11,074 nt of DNA from CAZQYB01 sp964582985 (GTDB lineage Bacteria; Planctomycetota; Phycisphaerae; Sedimentisphaerales; Anaerobacaceae), in NCBI GenBank assembly GCA_964582985.1, contig CAZOUM010000080.1:1-11074 (forward strand). Direction: 5' to 3'. A program made the translations under genes and the position numbers. The notes below the pieces were generated by a model. That model had not been told where the DNA came from. It searched no databases and saw only the letters and a program-made list of their open reading frames with translations. Below are positions 7,112 to 11,074 of this stretch, piece by piece; within the stretch, counting starts at the first letter, position 1, and every line of letters starts with the position of its first letter.

Positions 7112-7597
7112 TCACAACCATTTCTGGCTTTTTCCCTTTTGGCATAATCGCAGTTGTTTTAATACGATTGGTGGAGTTGCTATACTCGGCTTCCTGGTCC
7201 TTTTAAGTTCTTGTAAATTTTCAAAAACACTATGAACCGCTGATTTCAATTCATCCAGGTCAAAGGCTCTCACGTGATAGTAATACACATCCTGTTGTCG
7301 CACCTTGCTTTCTAATTCCAGACTATTCTTGGCCGCGGTCATAATTACTGGGGGGTTATTGCCGATTGTATTCATAAGTGCGATGGCCTCGTAGCCCTTC
7401 ATCTCAGGCAGCTCGACATCCATGATAATACAATTGAAGTTTACGGTTTGCACCTGTTCAACCGCCTCAGCAACAGATTCGGCTATTTCCGGCTCGTAGC
7501 GGTCATGCTCAAAGCGTCCACGCTCCAAGTGAAAAAGAAGGAACATCTCCTGCGCAATCTCAGGGTCAGGCTCAACTATTAAGATTCTTCTAATCAT
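7112..7597 (-). CDS. Stand-alone receiver-domain protein (CheY-like) with altered active site
   Basis: A 161-residue response-regulator receiver without an output domain. ATG at 7597 is chosen because GGAG (7607-7610) lies nine bases upstream; a TTG at 7612 overlaps that site. The domain spans about residues 3-130: RILIVEPD (4-11), phosphoacceptor Asp60 in CIIMDVELPEMKG, Thr87 in VIMTAA, and RAFDLDEL near 110. The canonical acidic pair DD is replaced by E9-P-D11, and the conserved Lys before Pro-Phe appears as Arg110-Ala111-Phe112. Phosphorylation may therefore be weakened or altered. The last 30 residues are a basic tail without a recognisable domain. It lies downstream of the TSUP permease gene on the same strand, with a 175-base gap, and may be its own transcript. 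No histidine kinase is in the window. Confidence 0.85.
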   Translation of the reverse strand: MIRRILIVEPDPEIAQEMFLLFHLERGRFEHDRYEPEIAESVAEAVEQVQTVNFNCIIMDVELPEMKGYEAIALMNTIGNNPPVIMTAAKNSLELESKVRQQDVYYYHVRAFDLDELKSAVHSVFENLQELKRTRKPSIATPPIVLKQLRLCQKGKSQKWL

Positions 7598-7607
7598 ATT
7601 TACAAGC

Positions 7608-7647
7608 TCCAATCGCCTCTCTGTACCTAAGCAATCTGCGGGCCGAC
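7608..7647 (-). repeat. Duplicated 5' leader, copy A (before the receiver gene)
   Basis: Aligns with 8757-8797 at 33 of 41 columns with one gap, counted by eye. It includes the GATTGGA ribosome-binding text just before the start codon in both places. This suggests duplication of a 5' leader or of a gene start. Confidence 0.6.
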
Positions 7648-7772
7648 GCAGTGCTATGAATGCAAAAGCCTCTTAGAAATTCACCCTGTGTTCTCCTTCC
7701 ATGGTTTTCTTTCAACACATCCAATCAATTACACTGAAGTTAAAGCTGAGATTATTCATAAAGCTCTCATGG

Positions 7773-8609
7773 TTACCGCAAAGTTTTGATTAAAGTAAAA
7801 GTACCCAGAATTATGGTAAGTACCGCGATCGTCAATTTTAGTTTTTTTGTGCTAATGAACTTTACGCTTTTTGCTGAAAACGGAACCGAGAGTACGGCCC
7901 CTATAATAATCCACGGGGCCAATTTCAAATCAAGAGGGTTCTTTAAAACCAGGACATAGGTGATTATCCCAACCAGGCAAGTCAGGCCCTCCGCCAAAGA
8001 GGTGATTCCAACAGCGCTTTTGCCGTCCACGCCCGACAAAATTTGACCGCCGGTTACAACTGGCCCATACCCCCCGCCGCTCATCCCTTTATTAAATGAA
8101 GCGATTACGCCCAAAAAAGCTATTTTCTTCCAGGAGAACTTAAATTCCTTACCGAGACAAACAAGGATAACCACACCCATTGCTGTCACAAGACAACCAA
8201 TGTAGATTTTCAGCCAGAATTTAGGAATATTAACCGCGACGAAGACAGCGACAATTGTGCCGAAAATACTGCAGACCGCCAAAAGCAGCGCAACCTTCAA
8301 GTGCAGCGGTATACCCCGTTTGAAACTCTCAACATATCCTAGGGACTTTAGTTTCTTTACAATTACCGAAACACTGGTTGTCTTAGGTTTGAAGTTCACA
8401 TTTCCCTCACGATGATGAAGGAACCCCGCCAGAAGCCCGGAAGCTAATTCCGACAATAACACTACCGGAACAATCTGCATTGGACCAAAGCCCAAAAGCA
8501 GAAAGATGGGCGTCAATGTCGTTCCGTAGCCCATACCGAGGGTCGAGTCCATGTATTCGCACAGAAATGCCAGAATAACTGTCATGACAATCTGCCATGG
8601 CTGCAACAT
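7773..8609 (-). CDS. TSUP-family (TauE/SafE) membrane permease, putative anion/sulfur-compound exporter
   Basis: Integral membrane protein of 278 residues, the usual length for TSUP/TauE/SafE (DUF81) transporters, with about seven to eight hydrophobic segments in two repeated halves. Each half carries the glycine-rich TSUP signature: DSTLGMGYGTTLTP (21-34) and NKGMSGGGYGPVVTGGQ (173-189), the second followed by AVGITSLAEG (199-208). A hydrophilic loop at about 67-103 (HHREGNVNFKP...) separates the first pair of spans from the rest. ATG at 8609 has AAGGA eight bases upstream. Family members export or import sulfite, sulfoacetate, thiosulfate or other small organic anions; the substrate here is unknown. 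The start lies five bases after the stop of a small cysteine-rich frame. Confidence 0.87.
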   Translation of the reverse strand: MLQPWQIVMTVILAFLCEYMDSTLGMGYGTTLTPIFLLLGFGPMQIVPVVLLSELASGLLAGFLHHREGNVNFKPKTTSVSVIVKKLKSLGYVESFKRGIPLHLKVALLLAVCSIFGTIVAVFVAVNIPKFWLKIYIGCLVTAMGVVILVCLGKEFKFSWKKIAFLGVIASFNKGMSGGGYGPVVTGGQILSGVDGKSAVGITSLAEGLTCLVGIITYVLVLKNPLDLKLAPWIIIGAVLSVPFSAKSVKFISTKKLKLTIAVLTIILGTFTLIKTLR

Positions 8610-8613
8610 AATT

Positions 8614-8752
8614 CTATTCCTTTCTCTGCGAGCCCTTCGTGTAAATGGGGCATCCTATACGGCATATACGGTTATTCGGATCGCAGGAACAGTAAAAACG
8701 GCCGCCACAAGAAACGCTTCAATACAGTCCGGATTCTTTTAGCTTTATTCAT
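8614..8752 (-). pseudogene. Small cysteine-rich ORF, apparently split by a frameshift
   Basis: An ATG at 8752 follows GATTGGA and opens a 26-codon frame beginning MNKAKRIRTVLKRFL, ending at TAA 8672-8674. From about 8705 the +1 frame reads GGRFYCSCDPNNRICRIGCP and on to a TAG at 8614-8616, five bases before the TSUP start. The second part has a clear CxC-x7-C-x3-C pattern. Joining the two with one +1 shift gives a protein of about 45 residues with a basic N-terminus and a possible metal-binding Cys cluster. The cysteine frame has no start codon of its own because TGA codons lie upstream. It may be a decayed gene, an assembly indel, or a programmed frameshift. Family not recognised. Confidence 0.45.
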
Positions 8753-8756
8753 AAAT

Positions 8757-8797
8757 TCCAATCACCTCTCCACACCTAAAACAATCTGCGTGCCAAC
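8757..8797 (-). repeat. Duplicated 5' leader, copy B (before the cysteine-rich ORF)
   Basis: Second copy of the leader at 7608-7647, including the GATTGGA ribosome site followed closely by ATG 8752. The downstream coding text is not alike beyond a basic N-terminus rich in Arg and Ile. Confidence 0.6.
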
Positions 8798-8903
8798 CAA
8801 TCTATTGAAAATAAAAAGCCAAAGAGGTTATGTTTTTGCTGTACTTCTACAAATACTCTACGCTTTCCTACATCACCACATAGAGTCTCTCAACAAATGT
8901 GGC

Positions 8904-8928
8904 AAAACTCCCCGCTGACGGGAGTTTT
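8904..8928 (-). terminator. Intrinsic terminator-like hairpin closing the folD unit
   Basis: AAAACTCCC (8904-8912) pairs perfectly with GGGAGTTTT (8920-8928) around a seven-base loop. On the minus strand a GC-rich upper stem is followed by TTTT, about 19 bases after the last stop codon (8947). The symmetry would let it work in both directions. It separates the RraA-FolD unit from the TSUP unit. Confidence 0.7.
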
Positions 8929-8946
8929 CACCCCAGGCGATTTTAA

Positions 8947-9110
8947 TCAATCCACTATTTCCTCAACCTCACATTTCTTCAACTTTGAACGAAAGGTGTA
9001 GCGATCTGTTCCCAATGCCTCTGCAATCTTGCCTCTGCAATTAGGGCAAACCATTCAATCATTCTTTCAGTGAACGCTTCTTTCTTCTTGTCTCCCAAGG
9101 CTTTCCCCGT
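8947..9110 (-). pseudogene. Fis-type helix-turn-helix remnant (sigma54-activator-like C-terminus)
   Basis: From ATG 9054 to TGA 8947 a 35-codon frame reads MVCPNCRGKIAEALGTDRYT and on through FRSKLKKCEVEEIVD. GKIAEALGTDRYTFRSKLKK aligns by eye with the DNA-binding helices at the C-terminus of NtrC-family regulators (pattern AA..LGI.R.TL..KLKK). There is no ATPase or receiver domain before it; a TGA stands directly upstream. A different frame entering from 9110 reads KKKEAFTERMIEWFALIAEA and would join the same HTH text if one copy of a 14-base duplication (11-base cores at 9017-9027 and 9031-9041) were removed. It is probably a broken gene end. A very small real regulator cannot be excluded. 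Confidence 0.45.
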
Positions 9111-9278
9111 TTATTTATTCTTATGTGCTAATTCTTCCATCCTATATTCTTTGAAGTCTTCCCAGGCTGGCATCACATCGTAGAAAAAGTATTTTTCTAA
9201 TTCGGGTTGTACTCTTTGAACTAAATTCAAGTATTCGTCTAAGATTTGTTCCTCTAACATTTTTAAGTTAGCTTCCAT
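9111..9278 (-). CDS. Small 55-residue protein overlapping the end of the receiver-FolD gene
   Basis: A 55-codon ORF with an excellent ribosome site, GGAG six bases before ATG 9278 (9285-9288). It overlaps the last 16 bases of the receiver-FolD gene, an arrangement that favours translational coupling. The product is acidic and probably helical, with heptad-like Leu/Ile/Val spacing (MEANLKMLEEQILDEYLNLV), followed by an aromatic stretch (LEKYFFYDVMPAWEDFKEYR) and a charged tail. There is no signal peptide, membrane span or Cys motif. I do not recognise the family. Its position suggests a function linked to the receiver-FolD protein, possibly as a small partner, which is inference only. The frame continues open after the TAA for about 40 codons. 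Confidence 0.55.
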   Translation of the reverse strand: MEANLKMLEEQILDEYLNLVQRVQPELEKYFFYDVMPAWEDFKEYRMEELAHKNK

Positions 9279-10621
9279 TTTTTGCTCCACCTAACATCAG
9301 GATTCAACTGCATTTTCCAAGCCTCAATTGTGTTTTTCAAAAGCATCGCCGTGGTTACTGGTCCTACACCTCCTGGGACAGGTGTAATTAGAGAAGCTTT
9401 TTCTTTTGCTTCTTCAAAGACAACGTCGCCAACAATCTTGCCTTCGACCCGATTTATCCCTACGTCAATAACTATTGCGCCTTCTTTAATCATGTCTCCT
9501 TTGATTAAACCAGGTTTACCTACAGCCACGATCAGTATCTCAGCCCTTCTTGTATGTGCAGTTAAATCTCGGGTAGCAATGTGACATACAGTCGTGGTAG
9601 CTGAGTCAAATGGGGAAGATAAAAGAAGAAGAGCCAAAGGCTTTCCCACAAGAGAGCTATGACCTACAAGGGTTACTTGTTTGCCCTTGATGCAAGTTCC
9701 GGTGCTTTTAATTAATTCCATCACTGCTAAAGCAGTACAGGGAGCAAGTCCCGGCCAGCCGTACATCAACAATCCCATATTTTGCGGGTTGACACCTTCC
9801 ACATCTTTTAAAGGATCAATTGCTTCTTGTACCTTCTCGGCATCTATTTGTTGAGGTAATGGCATCTGGAGGATAATTCCAGTTGTTTTTCCATCTTGAT
9901 TTTTTTCTTTGATAAACTGAATAAGTTCCTCCTCACTAACTTCCTGAGGTAGTTGCTGAACTTGATAATCGATACCAACTTCTTCGCAGCCTTTCCTCTG
10001 ACTTTTCAAATAAGCTGCCGAAGCAGGATTCTCGCCCACTTGAACCGCTAAAAGAAGAGGAAAAGATTTATGTTTCTCTTTCAACTTAACTATTTCTTTC
10101 TTTACTTCTTCTTTCACCCTCTTAGCTACTGCCTTACCATCGATTAATTGTGCCGCCACTTTTTTTCTATCGATTAATTGTGCCAGCCCTCTCTTAACAA
10201 CATCTCTTAATTGCTTCGGGGTGAATGGCTTAGCGAGAACGTCATAAGCATTGCGTTTCGTCGCCTCGACAGTTGATTCTACAGTTGCATAGCCAGTGAT
10301 AACTACAGAAACGATGTTTGGATCGATATCTCCGATCTTTTCTAAAAGCTCCATACCGCTCATCCCCGGCATCTTGAGGTCAACCAGGACTAAATCAGGC
10401 CTGATATCCCTTATCTTCTGCAAACCGCTATACCCATCCTCTGCTGTCTCTGCACGGTATCCGTCCTTGCTCAATACCTGACAGCAGGAGTCCCGCATGG
10501 CTTTCTCATCATCAACGACTAAGATAGTAGCCTGCCCCGGTATTCTATGCCCTTGCTCTGAAGACCTCGTATAGACGTTTTCCACTTCTTGATTTTTCCC
10601 ATTGTTTGATTGTGCTGCCAT
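9263..10621 (-). CDS. folD: Response-regulator receiver domain fused to FolD (methylene-THF dehydrogenase/cyclohydrolase)
   Basis: Cytoplasmic 452-residue fusion. ATG 10621 follows AAGGAG by six bases. Residues 32-145 are an NtrC-type receiver with every catalytic residue: Asp37/Asp38 (ILVVDDE), phosphoacceptor Asp81 (LVLVDLKMPGMSG), Thr109 (VVITGYAT) and Lys131 (AKPF). Residues 155-452 are a full-length FolD, which interconverts methylene-THF, methenyl-THF and formyl-THF with NAD(P). Seen are AAQLIDGKAVA (156-166), AYLKSQRKGCEEVGI with catalytic Lys210 (E. coli Lys56), ILQMPLPQQID (250-260), KDVEGVNP (272-279), where Glu275 replaces the usual Asp, GHSSLVGKP (320-328), VAVGKPG, VIDVGINR (384-391) and TPVPGGVGPVT (413-423). 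The two domains are joined by about ten residues at a repeat-bearing, slippery junction. The gene lies 16 bases after an RraA-like gene. Phospho-control of C1-folate flux is the obvious but untested idea. Confidence 0.93.
   Translation of the reverse strand: MAAQSNNGKNQEVENVYTRSSEQGHRIPGQATILVVDDEKAMRDSCCQVLSKDGYRAETAEDGYSGLQKIRDIRPDLVLVDLKMPGMSGMELLEKIGDIDPNIVSVVITGYATVESTVEATKRNAYDVLAKPFTPKQLRDVVKRGLAQLIDRKKVAAQLIDGKAVAKRVKEEVKKEIVKLKEKHKSFPLLLAVQVGENPASAAYLKSQRKGCEEVGIDYQVQQLPQEVSEEELIQFIKEKNQDGKTTGIILQMPLPQQIDAEKVQEAIDPLKDVEGVNPQNMGLLMYGWPGLAPCTALAVMELIKSTGTCIKGKQVTLVGHSSLVGKPLALLLLSSPFDSATTTVCHIATRDLTAHTRRAEILIVAVGKPGLIKGDMIKEGAIVIDVGINRVEGKIVGDVVFEEAKEKASLITPVPGGVGPVTTAMLLKNTIEAWKMQLNPDVRWSKKWKLT
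10139..10184 (-). repeat. 16-base direct repeat and A7 run at the receiver-FolD junction
   Basis: ATCGATTAATTGTGCC occurs at 10139-10154 and 10169-10184, offset by 30 bases (ten codons, in frame). It encodes AQLIDRKKVA followed by AQLIDGKAVA. Between the copies is a run of seven T (10160-10166), that is A7 in the coding strand, in the register A-AAA-AAA followed by GTG. Confidence 0.9.
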
Positions 10622-10637
10622 TTTTTTCTCCTTGTAT

Positions 10638-11074
10638 TTATTTTTTTTCCCATTTCAAAAGTTCAGTTACTTTTCCTAAGGTCCCTCCTTCTTCAATCTC
10701 TTTTCTTATACGGTTTTCTCTCTCCAACACATCCATTGCTCGGTTAGTAAACTCTACTGCTTTTCTATCAGGTAAAATTATCACTCCATCGTCATCGCCA
10801 ATAACCCAATCCCCGGGGAAAACTTTTGTTCCACCAATACTCACCGGCACGCCTATTTCTCCAAATCCTTTAGGTTCACCAGCTGTAGGTGTAATAATTT
10901 TAGCGAAGGCAGGAAACTTCATCCGGCGAATTTCTGTTACATCCCGAATTGCTCCATCTATCACCACACCAGCCAAACTTTTTTGTTTCGCACTATGTGT
11001 TGCTAATTCTCCCCATACTGCAGGACCTACTCCGCCGGCATCAATCACAACCACATCTCCTTGCTCAGCCTGAT
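10638..11074 (-). CDS. RraA-like aldolase/decarboxylase family protein, C-terminal part (5' end outside window)
   Basis: The frame is open to the right edge, giving 144 visible residues of a family that usually has about 160-230. The text is typical of RraA-like proteins (HMG/CHA aldolases, oxaloacetate decarboxylase activity, older name 'demethylmenaquinone methyltransferase'). It includes GDVVVIDAGG near the edge, AVWGELATHSAKQKSLAGVV, then IDGAIRDVTEI, with the Gly...Arg-Asp catalytic signature intact, and GDWVIGDDDGVIILP. The signature suggests a real metal-dependent aldolase of 2-oxoacids rather than the inactive RNase E inhibitor branch. It ends 16 bases before the receiver-FolD start, whose ribosome site lies in the gap, so the two are probably cotranscribed. 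No metabolic link between the two is established. Confidence 0.88.
   Translation of the reverse strand, partial: QAEQGDVVVIDAGGVGPAVWGELATHSAKQKSLAGVVIDGAIRDVTEIRRMKFPAFAKIITPTAGEPKGFGEIGVPVSIGGTKVFPGDWVIGDDDGVIILPDRKAVEFTNRAMDVLERENRIRKEIEEGGTLGKVTELLKWEKK

Noticed and set aside
8614..8752. Selenoprotein reading through an in-frame TGA before the cysteine cluster
   Set aside because: A second TGA stands at the very start of that frame, no start codon precedes it, and no SECIS-like hairpin is evident; a simple frameshift is more economical.

Overview
The window looks like chromosomal DNA of an uncultured anaerobic bacterium, possibly Planctomycetota/PVC-like. That placement is an inference from the sulfatase, the TPR-PhoD-like hydrolase, the sugar ABC transporter, wide intergenic spaces and mosaics of short palindromic repeats. 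No rRNA or tRNA is visible to fix the taxonomy. Almost everything right of 2400 is on the minus strand.

Layout. 1-338 (+) is the 3' end of a sulfatase, followed after 33 bases by a secreted PhoD-type metallophosphatase with an N-terminal TPR-like segment (372-2075, +). 2076-2416 holds no gene, only a perfect AT-rich inverted repeat. 2417-5820 (-) is a compact sugar ABC importer of the ribose/CUT2 type, in the order lipoprotein binding protein, two-domain ATPase, permease. A possible 90-residue ORF precedes it with ATGA stop/start overlap. Upstream of that is a 72-base segment that folds on paper into a clean three-way junction, a candidate cis-regulatory RNA. 6291-6545 (-) is a small EF-Tu domain-2-like protein with a readable sigma70-type promoter. 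About 400 bases of nested repeat modules follow.

7112-8752 (-) carries an orphan CheY-like receiver with a modified active site, a TSUP (TauE/SafE) permease, and a small cysteine-rich ORF that is split between two frames. The receiver gene and the split ORF share a duplicated 5' leader.

8904-11074 (-) is a separate, visibly more AT-rich transcription unit. It contains an RraA-like aldolase (5' end outside the window), then the most striking gene here: a complete response-regulator receiver domain fused in frame to a complete FolD (methylene-THF dehydrogenase/cyclohydrolase). An overlapping 55-residue ORF and a Fis-type helix-turn-helix remnant follow, and the unit ends at a hairpin terminator. 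The receiver-FolD junction contains a 16-base direct repeat and a seven-A run in -1 slippery register. The protein may therefore be a phospho-regulated folate enzyme, or may be made both as free receiver and as fusion. A sequencing error or recent gene fusion must be excluded first.
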